DNA of 64,000 nt from assembly GCA_014529385.2 (NCBI GenBank), contig CM043967.1, forward strand, positions 134,675,182 through 134,739,181. The letters run 5' to 3'. This DNA is from Adiantum capillus-veneris (lineage: Eukaryota; Streptophyta; Polypodiopsida; Polypodiales; Pteridaceae). Below, one piece after another: positions 19,500-32,700 of this stretch. The notes below the pieces were generated by a model. It did no database searches. It was given only the letters and a program-made list of their open reading frames with translations, and was not told the DNA's origin. Each line of letters opens with the position of its first letter. Position 1 is the stretch's first letter. Position numbers and translations under genes: made by a program.

Positions 19500-22029
19500 A
19501 CAACACATGGTCCCTAGGGCCCAAAATGTTGTTCAAACAACACCCTTACCAACTCGAGTGCTAGGACCGCAACCCCCACATTGAAGAATCACTTCTGTGA
19601 ATCAAGTGAGTTGTGAGTCATCTATTGCTTGTGTGGATTGCGAGGATGAGTTAGATCCTAACATTGCCTATGGGATTGATGCACTTGGAGAAAGTCCACA
19701 ATACTACATGGAGGACTATTGGGGACAAGTCAAACATGTCTATCAAGTAGCTACTCTTATGGCAAGAGGCCAAAATATCAATTTCACTGCCCAGAGACTT
19801 GAATGTGCCAAAGATCACGCCATTGAACTTAATTGAGGTTATTGAGGAGCCAACACAAAGTACACCTGTGGTACCAGTAAATGTACTCATATGATCGATG
19901 CTCCAAAACCAAAATAATATTCTTGAAGAAAGAGACACATCATCAATTGCCCAACCTTGGAAGAGGAAGAAAAAACGAAGGAAGAGATCGCAAAAAAAAG
20001 TGAATTCAGACCCCAGTTCAAAGACCAACATAGGGAATGGTGACGATCCCGTATATGTGAACAATGCTGAAGAGGATTCTAATTCAGGTTAGACCATGGA
20101 GGCTAAAACGACCATTAGAAAAGAAACAAACAAGGAAGATCTTCATGAACCACAATGGCCAGGACCCAAGAAGAAGATAGGAACTTACCCAAAACCTATA
20201 GAGGAGGATTTTGATTCAGGTTAGACCATGGAGACTAAAACGACCATTAGAAAAGAAACAAACAAGGAAGATCTTCATGAGCCACAATGGCCAGGACCCA
20301 AGAAGAAGATAGGAACTTACCCAAAACCTGTAGAGGAGATCAAGCGAGTCAAGCAGTTAATGAGTTTGGTGGAAGAAACCCAAAGGGATCTAGAGCCAGC
20401 ACCTAGGCAAATCTAGATTAGTGACACAGTGTTCCCTACACAAAATCAACCTCACAAAGACCATAGACCACTAGCCATACCTAGTGTTATCCATGAATAA
20501 AGTGACTTAAGGTCATTTCTGGGAAGTGGGCGTACTCCCTTCTTGTTAGAGAGAATTCTTATGGAGGAATTACCTGACCCTATCAAAGAAATGGAGATCC
20601 CATCTTCCCCATGTCAAGGGACTGAAGCCCAAAAAGTGTTGTTAAATATTTTCAAATTGAAGGATTTCATGGCTTCAAAAGTTAGAACCACCATTATGTC
20701 TAAACTATATGGAGATCCCGAGCTATTCTTAGCTCTTTGAGCTTTCCTCAATGGAGAAGTGAAAGTCGGGCTACCACAATTTTCACAGATGGATGGATCT
20801 AGGGAGGTGTCAATAATGGAGGAACATTTAGATCCACAACCCAACCTAAATAAGAACTTTGTTGTTGAAATACCTATTTACAAATTGGGACAATGCTTTG
20901 AAGGTGATGAATCCAGTGCGACCATATCAATCACTACCAAGGGATTAACTGTGAAGGGAATCCTTGATGGTGGCGCTGGGGTTAGCATTGTAACTAAAAA
21001 TTGCTAGGAATCTATGGGAAGACCTCACCTTGGGACTACAAACATAGTGGTAAAGATGACCAATGGGACTATTGTTAAACCTATTGGGATGCTAAAAGAT
21101 CTCAAGATCAATATCTTTGGACATAAAATAAGGCATACCTTGATTGTTATGGATTTTTCCAAGTACACTATGTCATATGAGATGATCTTAGGACGTCCTT
21201 TCATGAAAGAAGCAAAAATGGTGCATGACTGGTCTAAAAACCATTTCTACTTACAATTCCAAGAATCTGTCATTCGAGTTGATCTTGTAACTAGTCGAGA
21301 ACATCCACTAGGAAACAGATTTATAATTGATCATAGATTTGATAACACAATTCACTCGGCCCCATTGCAGTATTGTTACACGTGTAAAAAGTACACTAAT
21401 GTTGGGGAAGATTCCTCTTATATAAATGTTCTACCTAGGATGACTGAGTCTGACAATGTGGATTGGGTCAACCTAGGAACAACCATAGACACTTGGAAAA
21501 ATAGGGGGACGACGCGGGTAACACCTCAGGGGGATGAATTGACACAACTCGTAGTTTTAAATATGAATAGGAGAAATGCATACAGCTTCTGATGACCTAC
21601 TAGATGAAGCCTTGGCTCACATTGGAACCAATAGCGTCTCAAAAGGCTATAGCCCACACGATTCGGAGTCAGAATCATCAATTGAAATTGACTCTAAGAA
21701 CGAAGAATTTGAGTTGAATCTTGGTGCAAATATGGGGAGGAACCATTTAGGGCCCAGTGATACCCTAGACGACAATCTCTCCTAGAGAGGATAAGACACA
21801 AGTAGTGATTCATCTAGTGACTCTTCATTCAAGTAAGGTCGTAGTCAAAAATTAGACAAGACGAGTAAGAGATATAAGAGGCGATGATATCCAGAAAATG
21901 TGCGTGCTAGGATAAATGAAAAGAAATCTAGCACAGAATGGCTCAGTTATATGGGAGCATGTGATGCTCATTGTAAGTTGGTAGATAATTGGGGTGAATA
22001 ACTTCAAAGCGTCATATGGTGTAGTCCAC
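19500..22029 (+). pseudogene. Element D gag end and protease fragment
   Basis: It continues D after element E. 19597-19836 reads CESSIACVDCEDELDPNIAY and further charged sequence. 19898-20416 is Lys/Glu-rich with an internal duplication. The protease-like domain spans 20759-21250: GILDGGAGVSIV at the active site (20960-20990) and MILGRPFM as the ILG motif, with one stop (TAG, 21005) between them. A tail to 21785 is acidic. DGG replaces the usual DSG/DTG; element C has the same DGG, so this may be a lineage variant rather than damage. The piece ends at the H target duplication TCCAC. Confidence 0.7.
20083..20338 (+). repeat. 132-bp tandem duplication inside element D
   Basis: Two adjacent units of 132 bp (44 codons), starting ttcaggttagaccatgg at 20083 and 20215, differ at only a few bases. 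The unit length keeps the frame. Each unit has a TAG right after the shared start. Confidence 0.9.
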
Positions 22030-22663
22030 TGCTACACTTGGACACATGGTTGCCCTGAAAATTACTCAAGATAACACAATGTAACGCATAAAATGACAAA
22101 ACCGCATACCTAACAAATTTTGTAGACCAGAGATCGAAGCTGTACGCAAATAGAGAGAAAGACGGTGAACGAGAGAGTGTAAGAGAGCATTTGCAGACGC
22201 ACCTCCTAGAGAGAAGTGCTATTCCGTCATAGTGAGGGAGAAGGGAGGAGAGTAGAATGACGCAAAGAATGGGTGCAATATACCCCCGTGCAAGAGTGAG
22301 CATGTCCCTCTTGCACGTATTTAATTTATATAAAAGTTCATGCTCAAAAATGAGTTACATCAGTTCACACTTGGGCATAGAATAGTCATGGCTTGTACAG
22401 AGCTCAATATAATGATTAATAGCTGTCTACATCTCAACTTATAATTGAACCATAAAATACTAAGGATTGCCACAAAATCCAATGGTGGCAGCTTTATTCT
22501 GAATGACTGTTATCGCCTTATTGTCCAGCACGTGCCAATCACTGATCTGCTCACACAACACCCAACAAGTGATCATATTCCACAATTTAAATCAGCATTG
22601 CAATGCTTCATCAAAATATCAAATATTTCACAAATATATCATGAAAATACCAATTCCATTACA
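22030..22663 (-). repeat. 3' LTR of element H
   Basis: Plus strand starts TGCTACA and ends CATTACA. It has the same length as the other LTR, with scattered substitutions. A minus-strand TATATAA lies near 22320. Confidence 0.93.
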
Positions 22664-22765
22664 TACCCCAGGGTTGAAAGACAATTGTCCTCAATTGTTA
22701 CCAAACCAAACTAACGACAGTGGTGGCCATTCAATCATCATTGGTAGAGTGGTCTAGTAATTGTG

Positions 22766-22990
22766 TTGCCTAAATCGGCGGATCTACACCAATGGGCATG
22801 CTGTATAAATCGGTGGGTCTGCACTAATGCTACCTAAATTGACGGATTTTCATTTTTAATTCATGTTTCCTAAATTCGCGACTCTACACTAGTGCTGCCT
22901 AAACCGGAAGATCTGCACTTTTAAAATTCATGTTGCCTAAGTCGGCAACTCTACACTAGATGAGAGGCACTGCCTAAATCGACAAATTTG
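22766..22990 (-). repeat. Degenerate short repeats in the 3' noncoding part of element H
   Basis: About seven irregular copies of a unit like gcctaaatcggcggatctac, spaced 25-50 bp. They lie between the integrase end and the 3' LTR. Not coding. The copies vary at about a third of positions. Confidence 0.6.
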
Positions 22991-23045
22991 TGTCTGTAGG
23001 TCTATGGTATGCCAATATCAAGTGATGGTAGTGCAGACTTGGCGA

Positions 23046-26000
23046 TTATTTAGAAATCCATTGACACTCTTCCAAAGAATGATTTTTGTATTTTACCAAA
23101 TATCTTCTGTACTAGTTTCCTTCGCGGGTAGTAATCATGTCATGATCTAAAATTATTTTGGGAGTCAGAATTTCTTCATCATCCTCAATTAAGGGGGAGT
23201 CAAGTGTGGAAGTAGTATCGGGAATAGGTCCCTTATGTGGTCTCAACAAACTAACATGGAAGGAGTTGTGTATTTTCCAATGTGAGGGAATGCCCAAGCG
23301 GAACGCATTGTCATTTATCTTTTGAAGGATTTTGAATGGGCCATAAAATCTAGGGGCCAATTTTACTTTGGGATGTTTTTCTACACTTTTTAAGCATCGT
23401 TTTTCTATGCAAAGCCAAACAAGGTCATTTTCTTTTAAAGGTGCAGGTCTTTGTTTCTTGTTGGCTTGTGCAGCGTATCTTTGTTGTGCTCGTTTAATAC
23501 AAGTTGTGGCTTCTTGTAAAATTTGTGTGTGATCTCTTGCTAATGTGTCAGCCGCAGGGACATTAGTGCTAATAGTGGATACAGGGATAGGGACTTTCTT
23601 CCCATAGACAATTCCAAAGGGTGCACGGTTTGTGGAGGAGTGAGGGGTGTTATTGTAGGCAAATTGAAGCATAGGGAGGTTTTGGTCCCAATTTGCAGTA
23701 TTTTCAGTGGTATAAGATCTAAGAAGGTCCATAACATTGTTGTTTGTGGCTTCTATTTGACCATTACTTTCAGGGTGAAATGCAGATGTGAAATCCATTG
23801 TAGAACCTAACTTTTTGGCTAGGGTGACCCAAAAATGATTGCAAAAGCGTCCATCACGATTCGAGAGAATGACCTTGGGGAAGCCATGGTAGGGGAAGAT
23901 GGTTTTGAGGAAAAGGCTTGCAATTTGTGGTGCAAACAATGTCTTTTTGCAAGGTACAAAGTATGCTTGTTTGCTAAAACGGTCAACTATGGTCCATATC
24001 ATATCATTGTGTGAGGTTTTGGTGGGGAGTCCTGTGATAAAATCCATGGAGATTTGTTCCCAAGGGCCAACAGGGATAGGGAGAGGCAATAAAAGACCAT
24101 AAGATTTACCATGATGACGTTTAACTCTTTGACATATCAAACATTTCGAAACAAATTTTGTGATATCGTGCTTCATTCCAGGCCAAAAAAAATGATATTG
24201 ACATGCAGTGAGTGTGGATTGAATTCCTTGGTGACCCATATATGGTGGTGCATGCATTTCATTCATTGCTAGTTCCTGCAAGGGTGTTGTGATGCATAGC
24301 TTTTGCTAAAAATAAAGATAACCATTTGCCAAGGTGTAGTGTTCAAAGGGAAGACTATTAATGTGAGTAATTTCAAACCCAGCACGTGAGAAATGTGGAT
24401 CGTGAGAATATGTGCTAGGCATAGAATGAAATGATTGCACATCACTCATAGAAATGTGATTCAAATAAACATGCTTGATTTATTGAAGACACATGAACGA
24501 GTAACAGAAAGAACATTCACTTCAGGTTTTCTACTTAATGTGTCTGCTACTACATTCGCTTTACCTGGTTGGTATTTTATCATGGGATGGAAATTTTGAA
24601 TAAAATCGGCCCATTGGATATGATGGTCAGAAATGGTGGATTGAGTCTGAAGATGTTTAATGGCCTGTTGGTCAGTCTTGATTAGAACTTCAGAGCCCAT
24701 AAGATAGTGTTTCCAAATGTCTAGAGCGTGGACTACGGCTAGCAATCCTTTATCGTATGTGCTATATTTGGTTTCACATGGTTTGAGTTTTTGACTTTCA
24801 AAGGCAAGTGGGTGATCATTTTGCATTAAGACTGTGCCTATGCCTGAGCCACTCAAGTCTCTAAGAACTACAAAGAACGGTTGTGTGAAGTCGGGTATTG
24901 TAGGATGGGGGCATGTGTGGGGAGATATTTGAGAGTGAAATGATTTTTGATGTGTGGGACCCCAATTGAATGGTACCTTTTGATGAAGTAGAGTGGTCAT
25001 CGGTGATGCAATGTGTGAGAAAGTTTTGACAAATTTACGATAAAAACCTGCTAAACCTAGAAAGGATTTTATGTCATGCATGAGTTTGGGGGTAGGCCAT
25101 GTTTTAATAGTGTCAATCTTTTGAGGGTCAACGGATATGCCTTTTTTTGAGACTATGTGGCCTAAATAATCAATGTGTGTTTGAAAAAAATGTACTTTTG
25201 TCTGGATTTGTAAGCAATTGGTGCTCACGTAGTAGCTCAAAGACAATATGCAGGTGATTTTTGTGCTCGAGCTCATCAGGACTGAAAATCAAAATGTCAT
25301 CAAAGAACACAGTAACAAAGTCTTGATAATCAAGGAATATTTTTTTCATCATCCTAGCAAATGTGGCAGGTGCATTTGTGAGACCAAACGGTAAGACAAT
25401 AAACTCATAATGGCCAGACTGGGTACAAATGTAGTTTTAAAAATATCATCGGGGTGCATATGGATCTGATGGTATCCTGATTTCAAGTCAATTTTGCTAA
25501 AAAAAATTACTCCTCTTAAGCGATCTAGGAGATCGTCTATACGTGGGATGGGATAGCGGTTTTTGACAGTGACCTTGTTTAACGTGTGGTAGTCTATGCA
25601 CATGTGAAAGGTGTGGTTTTTCTTTTGGACTAAAAGAACTAGGGAACCAAAAGGGGATGCACTAGGACGGATGAGGCCCTTCTCTAGGAGTTTGGTGATT
25701 TGTTTTTGGATTTCTTGTTGGTGCAAGGGACTATGTCTATATGGTGCTCTGTTTGGAGGTTGTGAGCCCGAAAAAATTTCAATTTTATGATCTGATTCAC
25801 CACGAGAGGGTGGGAGGTTAGGGGGGTAATCATCCACAAAGCAATCATTATACTGTGAGAGTAATTCATTATGTGTGTGAGAGATAGATGATTTTGTGTG
25901 CTCCACTTCAGTAACAAATATCATGTATGCTTTGTCATCTTTTTGTAGTGCATGTTTTGCTTGTGTGTGTGATATCAAGGGGAACATAGCAAGTGATGCA

Positions 26001-26413
26001 TCCGCAGAAAGTGAAATAGATTTGTCATTGAAAGTAAAATTCATTGTGTGTATGAGATAATCAGTTTGTGGATTATGTTGGTGACAAAAAACCATGCCCA
26101 AAATGATATCGGTGGATTGCAATGGTGCAATTAAAAAGTCACGTTGTTCTATGTAATCACCAATGGTAATTGTGAGAGATTTAACTTCACATGTGCCATT
26201 GTGCTTAGTTCCTTGAAAAGCACATTTTACTTTGTATGCAAATGGTGTGGTGGCTAAATTCATTCTAACCAATTTTTCAGAAATAAAATCGTGTGAACTA
26301 CCATCATTGTGTAAAATAGACACAGTTGAATCTTGAATTTTGCATGTTTGATGGAGGAAGGCATGATTTGAAATTGGCTTACCTGGTACATGAGGTGGTG
26401 TTGCAGCTGTCAA
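23046..26413 (-). pseudogene. Element H protease, RT, RNase H, integrase and chromodomain
   Basis: Protease starts near 26413; its active site reads HNDGSSHDFI, so the usual Asp is Asn. RT has [27 protein letters not shown] and catalytic FFDD (about 25300), with frameshifts near 25400 and 25260. RNase H ends KYQPGKANVVADTLSRKP (24540). Integrase (24281-23112) has an HHCC finger, SMDFITGLP, SNRDGRF (the usual second catalytic Asp is Asn) and NGQIEATN. After the integrase tail the sequence PKIILDHDMITTREGN is followed by a TAG. Beyond it, in the same frame, come YRRYLVKYKNHSLEE and W, the core of a chromodomain, ending at 23046. Chromodomains target integration to marked chromatin. Confidence 0.85.
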
Positions 26414-27671
26414 TCAGCCATGGCATCATTGAGGGATTCTAATGCATCTTCCAAGTTGTGTATGCGAGCTATGGGTTGGCGAGGACCGAGTGGATGATTG
26501 TTGGTGCAGTTGTCTTTAACATGGCCGTATTGGTGGCATTTGAAGCACCAAACACCATTGCAACATGCAGGGGGGTTGGGATGATAATGTGTGTTTGAAT
26601 TTTTAGGTGCACTGTGTGTGGGTGGAGTGGCGGAATTGTGTTGTGGGCGATGATTATTTTGGTGACTACAGGGAAAAGGGGTTGGACGTTTTTGTGTGTA
26701 ATTATTTGTGCAAGGATTTGAAGTATGCCTATTGAAATTATTACCATTGCGATTGCGGTTGCGGTTGTTGTGACTAAGAGGTTGAAAATTGGGACGGTTG
26801 GGGTTACATGCGTTGCGCACTTCATGGACGATAAAGTTGATTTCTTTCTTAGCATCATAGGCCAAGGATATAGCTTCATAAAGAGACGCCGGTTTAAGAG
26901 AATTGAGTTTTGACTGTATACCATTGGGAAGACCATCTTCATATTGCATTGGAGAGACTCTGCAAGCACTTCTTCTACCATACGGAGGAGTAGAAGACGT
27001 TCCCAAAAGCGGTCGGTGTAACGAGAGATAGTGTCTTCTTGCATCCAAGAGAATTTGGCCCAAGCACGACGAGCGTCAAGGCCAAACTGAGGGGGTAGGA
27101 AGGAATCTTTGACCCTCTGTTGAAAATTGTCCCAAGTTGATGATCGTTCTGTCGTTTTGCAAAGCATGCTCCACCAGAGTGAAGCTTGACCAGAAAGGTG
27201 ATTAGTAGCACATTTAATTTTATCTTTTTCAGTGAAAGATTCACCAGCAAAATAATCATCGAATTGAGCTAACCAAGATAGCACTATTTTAGCAATTTTG
27301 CGACCATCGAACTTGAAAAATGTGAAAGATTTTTTACTTATCTTTGCCTCTTTACTGGATTGTTGAGCTTTAAACACGGCCTTCAAAATTTTGATCATGC
27401 GTTCATCTTCAAGGTCATCATCACGAGCACATTTTTGATCGGTTGCTACCAGGCATCGATTTGCTTCGTTCAAGTCCTGTTTGCAGCAAGAATACTTGTT
27501 GCTCCAGAGTTGGTGATGAGAGGAGTGAATCGGTATGCCATTCAGAGGGTTTAGTGGTGTCGATGTCCATTGCAAGGGGGAAATTTGGTAATTACGTTGA
27601 TTTTCTGCAAATCTCGATCCGGAGTAGAAGATTTGCAGTGAATAAATTCGACTAACCTGATTCCACGCCAA
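26410..27671 (-). pseudogene. Element H gag
   Basis: Minus-strand frame from about 27450 gives SFTFFKFDGRKIAKIVLSWL and QASLWWSMLCK, the Gag core. A frameshift near 26970 moves the reading to the frame at 27063-26410. That frame carries an Asn-rich linker and the zinc knuckle CFKCHQYGHVKDNC (about 26500-26545). Gag and protease appear to overlap by 4 bases at 26410-26413. The most upstream Met (27671) is arbitrary. Confidence 0.8.
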
Positions 27672-29144
27672 CGGATCGAGTAAAATAGTTCATAAGCCCA
27701 ACGCCAGGTAGTGCAAAGCTCGCGGTGGTGTAGGGAAATTGCAAGGTTTTTGATGTAGAAGTGAGGCAGATGGGTGGGTTGTTGATGATGTAGTGGTGCA
27801 CAATCAACATGATGCTCGTTGTGGATGCGGCATAGAAAAGGAGGCATATTGGCGAGAATCACCAACCTGTTGGATAGTTGATACGAGCACGATCTACTGC
27901 GATCGTTATCATTGTGGCTCACTTTGCAAGAGAGATTGATGTTCCCCAAGTGTATTTGCTTGGGTATGAAAGTACAGTCCACTCCATCGAGATGTCAAAG
28001 ATGATGACGATGTGTATGTGTGTGTGTGTATGAATCATCAGCATAAGAAGTTTGTGTAAGTGTACAGTGGTTTTTTTGGCATGATAAGTGTGCAGCCTTT
28101 TGGTAATCCCCTCTGTCGTGTGTTTAAAAAAAAACCCAAAAAAAAGTGATAGTTCAAGGCGGAATCTGAGAACTCCCTTGCCAGCCAGTAATTGTGGGCG
28201 TGAGTGGCCGATAGGAAGAGAGAGAGGGAGAAGAGTTGGTTACTGTCTCAGGAAGAGGAAGTTACATGAGTGGCAGAGAAAAAAAGTAGGTGCTCATAGC
28301 AACATGGACTCCTTGTTAGCGTGTGTGGTGCCTACCTAAGCGTGCTCTAGAGGTGTGTGTGTGTGGACACGGATGTTGGGGCTTGTTGAAGGGGTAGGAG
28401 TCCTCAAGGTTATTGCATGAGGGGAGGGAGTTGGTGCTTGTCCAAGATAAGAGGAAGAGAGAGTCGATTGCAATTAGCATGAGAGGGAGGGAGATGGTTG
28501 GCAATCGAGTATTGCATCACCCTAGGGTGGGTAGATAGCTGGACATGGCCTACTAACCTGCCTCGTGAGGTGAGCCGGGTGTGCCACTGTAGGCCACGCT
28601 AGGTGTAGAAGGGAAGGTTGTCTGCAGCAGCCCTGGTTTTGTTTTGTAACAGCGCCAGCAGTAGGGCTTATTTGACAACTCCGAAAAGGCAGCAAGGTAA
28701 TTTAGGTTTATTATTTTAAGCTCCTCCATCTGGGGTAATGTCCCGCGGGCGTAAGTTCCTCGCTACAACTGAATAGCCTTCCGCTTGTATCTTGCAGGCG
28801 CTTGTAGATTGAGCAGGTTCTGGGAATGTCATTAATTCTTGCTGCTCGAGCAATGGAGATTGCATATATGGCCTTCTTCTCATACACCTCCAAAAAAAAT
28901 TCCACAAAATACTCGTGGTTCTATCACGTTCCCGAGTATCATCGTATATTAAATTTATTCTATTCTATGAATATGTTTAATTAATATGGTTATACTAATA
29001 AACACTATATTATGACAATAAAGAGAGCACCCTCTTTAATTCCAAAAAGAAAAGTCATTAACTATAAATTGAAGCAATTAATGGAAAAAACAAAATACGT
29101 AGCTGGTATTGATTAAAATCTTTAGTTTTGGAGTGCATCCAAGA
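27672..29144 (-). other. Leader region of element H
   Basis: About 1.5 kb between the primer binding site and gag. ORFs of 60-140 codons exist on both strands but show no domain or repeat support. No leader peptide like those of B and C is seen here. Confidence 0.6.
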
Positions 29145-29156
29145 GCTCTGATACCA
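29145..29156 (-). other. Primer binding site of element H (initiator tRNA-Met)
   Basis: Minus strand TGGTATCAGAGC, exact complement of the initiator Met tRNA 3' end, one base from the LTR. Confidence 0.92.
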
Positions 29157-29157
29157 C

Positions 29158-29791
29158 TGCTACAGCCGGACGTGTGGTTGCCTTGCAAATTACTCAAGAT
29201 AACACAATGTAACACATAAAATGACAAACCCGCATATCTGTCAAATTTCATAGGCCCTAGATCAAAGTTGTATGTGAATAGAGAGAAAGACAGTGAGCGA
29301 GAGAGTGTAAGAGAGCATGTGCAGACGCACCTCCTAGGGTAGAGTGCTACATCAGCACAGCGAGGGAGAAAATAGGAGAGAAGAATGACGCAGAGAATGG
29401 GTGCAATATCTGCCCGTGCAAGAGTGAGCATGTCCCTCTTGCACGTATTTAATTTATATTAAAGTTCATGCTAAAAAATGAGTTACATCAGTTCACACTT
29501 GGGCATAGAATAGTCATGGCTCGTACTGAGCTCAATATAATGATTAATAGTTGTCTACATCTCAACTTATGACTGAACCATAAAATACTAAGGATTGCCA
29601 CAAAATCCAGTGGTGGGAGTTTTATTATGAATGACTGCTATCGCCTTATTGTCCAGCATGTGCCAATCATTGATCTGCTCACACAACACCCAATAAGTGA
29701 TCATATTCCAAAATTTAAATCAACGTTGCAATGCTTCATCAAAATATCAAATATTTCACAATTATATCATGAAAATACTAATTCCATTACA
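29158..29791 (-). repeat. 5' LTR of element H
   Basis: 634 bp, TGCTACA to CATTACA on the plus strand, followed by the target duplication TCCAC. Confidence 0.93.
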
Positions 29792-32700
29792 TCCACAACC
29801 CATTGACATCGCATAGCTAGAAGCTACAGAAGCCAAAGTTGAGTCGTACTATAAGGAGATGAAAAAATCAAGAGCTAGCTCAACAACAAAAGGAAGCAGA
29901 AGAGAAATCACAATCCACAAAACAACAAGACCCCACACACTTGCATCGTAGACCTGAGCATTTCAAATCCTACACCACGGAGGAGCGTAAGGTTGTGTAT
30001 ATGAAGGCCCATAGAACACCTATCAATGGAAGTAATGGAGTATATGATGGTCCAGTGATAGTAAAGGAAATAGAGTTAGCAGACCCGAGTGAGGAGTCCA
30101 AAACTATTTTCAATGCACAAGATCTGACAGAGACTGAGGAATATGTACTCAAGGAGCTTCTCAAGGAATTCAAGGATATATTTTCTTGGACATATCATTA
30201 TATGAAAGGTGTTCCACCTTTCGTGGTGCAACACATAATTCCCATGAATAGCATGGCTAAACCATTCCAGCAAAGACCCTACCCAATGAATCCTAAGTAT
30301 GCAAAGATTTTTCAAGAAGAGATTGAAAATCTTGTCAAATGTGGATTCATATACCCTATTGAGCACTTAGAATTGGTGTCTTTAATAGTTATTGTGCCAA
30401 AAAAGAATAGAAAACTCAGAGTGTGCATGGATGTCAAGAAGGTCAATGTCGCCACTACGAGAGACCATTACCCCTTGCCATATTTGGAACATGTTCTTGA
30501 AAGAGTTGCAGGGAAGGAAGCTTATAGATTTTTAGTTGGGTACTCTGGTTACAATCAAATCACAATAGCACTAGAGGGCCAAGCTAAAACTGCTCTTATA
30601 AACGAATTTGGGGTGTTCGCATTTCGTGTTATGGCTTTTGGCTTAACCAATGCCCTTGCTACCTTCCAAAGATTGATAAAAATTTCTTTTAGGGAATGTT
30701 TGTGGGAGTTTTGCAAAGCTTTCTTAGATGACCTTTGTGTTTATTCCTCTTGGAAGAACATCTATCATGTTTACAGAAATTGTGCATATTGTATCGCATC
30801 TCATTAAAACCTTTCAAATGCCAATTTTGGGTTAAACATGGAGTTATTCTAGGACATATAGTGTCCAAAAATGGAATTCCACAGATGAGAGAAAAATTAA
30901 AGCCATTTCCAATTTGCCACCACCTACAAACTATAAAGGAGTTTAAAGGTTCATGGGCCATGTTGGTTAATACCGCGGCAGTTTATTTTAAACTTTGTCG
31001 AGATAGCTCGCCCATTATACAAGCTTCTTATTGAGTTCCACTGGACCGCGGAGTGTGACCATGCTTATGAGTCATTGAAAAAGGCCTTAACAAGTGCTCC
31101 CATTCTACAAGTGTCCAGTTGGAATGTAAGTTTTCATGTGCATATTGATGCATCAAACTTTGCTATTGGGTGTGTTCTAGCTCAACCAGGAGAACATAAA
31201 TTGGACTACCCCATTAGCTTTGCAAGTCGTCAATTAAATGATGTTAAGAGAAACTATACTACTACATAGAAGAGAGGTTTAGCTATGATTTACGTAGTGA
31301 ATAAATTTTGCTACTACCTTCTTGCCAACAGTTGTTTTCTATGTGGATCAACAAGCATTGATGTATCTAGTAAATAAACCTTGTTCCACAAAAATAATCA
31401 CACGATGGTTGTTAATTCTTCTTGAGTTTGATTTTATCATTGTGGATGAGGCCAAGTAAAATATATGTCATGGCGGATCATTTGTCTCGCATACCCAATG
31501 GTGAGCCTCCTACTAGAATTGATTATGAATTGCCCAGTACTTCCCTATTCCTAGTTGAGACCATGCCTAAAAGAAGTGAGAAGATTGTGAACTTTTTAGT
31601 TAATGGGTTTTCACCCAAAGAGCTTCATAAGGATATAGCTCAAAAAATGTTAAAGGAATATGAACCTTATTCTCTAATTGCAGGAACTCTCTACAAGTTA
31701 AGGAAGGATGATATTCTTAGACGTTGTGCTTATGAGGCTAAGTATTTATACATACTGCACAAAAGCCCACATGGGTATAGCAGGAGGAAATTTCTCAGGG
31801 GAACTAACTGCTAGAAAGGTGTTGCAATCACGCTATTGGTGGCCTACCTTATTCAAGGATGTATCACTTTTTGCAAAAGGGTGTGATGAATGCCAGCGTT
31901 ACAAGAACACACAACGAAAGGATAAGATGCGCTTAAATCCTATTAAAGTGACAACCATTTGAAAAATGGGGTCTAGACTTTGTAGGCCCAATTAGTCCGA
32001 CAACTTGTACTACTCAATCTCGATATATTATTGTTCTCACTGAGTGACTATGTGACAAAGTGGGCAGAAGCCAAGGCGATACGCAAGGATGATGGAAGGT
32101 CAACTGCTAAGTTTCTCTTTGAGAACATTATTACGCGATTTGGTTGTCCCTTTGAAATTGTGAGTGACAATGGTACTCATTGTATAAATGAAAAGATAAA
32201 GGAACTCATGACAAAATTCATGATAGCCCACCATAAGTCTACACCTTATTATCCACAAGCAAATGGCCAAGCTGAGAGCACTAATAAGACCTTAAATTTT
32301 TCTATCTTGACCAAAACAGTGAAAGCTCATTGCACAGATTGGGATTTGAAGCTGAATTCAGCTCTATGGGCTTATCATACTACTTAGAAATTGTACACCA
32401 TTCAAGATGGTATATGGCCAAGAAGCAGTTATGCCATGGGAGTTTGTAATTCCTAGTCTGCCAACGGGTAGCTTTATCAAGAAGGTTGGGATGGTAACCC
32501 TTTAGTTGAGCGTTTATATATCCTTGAGAGGCTAGACGAAGAAAGTCAATTGGCTGTGAAAAATGCACTTATGAAGAAAGATAGGAGAAATAAATGGTTT
32601 GATCGATATTTAAAGAACAAGGATATCAAGGTTGGGGATAAAGTCCTTATGTATGGAGTGCTTAACAAGAAGAAAAAGTAAAATATGCGGGAAAAGGACC

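Larger units (their letters stand above)
22030..29791 (-). mobile_element. Element H: chromovirus (Ty3/gypsy with chromodomain)
   Basis: Two LTRs of 634 bp each, with a perfect 5-bp target duplication TCCAC (22025-22029 and 29792-29796). On the minus strand the order is LTR, PBS for initiator tRNA-Met, a 1.4-kb leader, gag, protease, RT, RNase H, integrase, chromodomain, LTR. The two LTRs differ at many sites, more than those of B, E or F, so this is an older insertion. It interrupts element D between protease and RT. Confidence 0.93.

Noticed and set aside
22766-22990. CRISPR-like array
   Set aside because: Units are degenerate and irregularly spaced, with no constant spacer length; this is a plant retroelement region.
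27551-27982. 143-codon minus-strand ORF in the H leader
   Set aside because: No domain and no second copy; overlaps the gag start region in another frame.
29145-29156. tRNA gene fragments
   Set aside because: The initiator Met matches are 12-base primer binding sites beside LTRs; no cloverleaf is present anywhere I looked.
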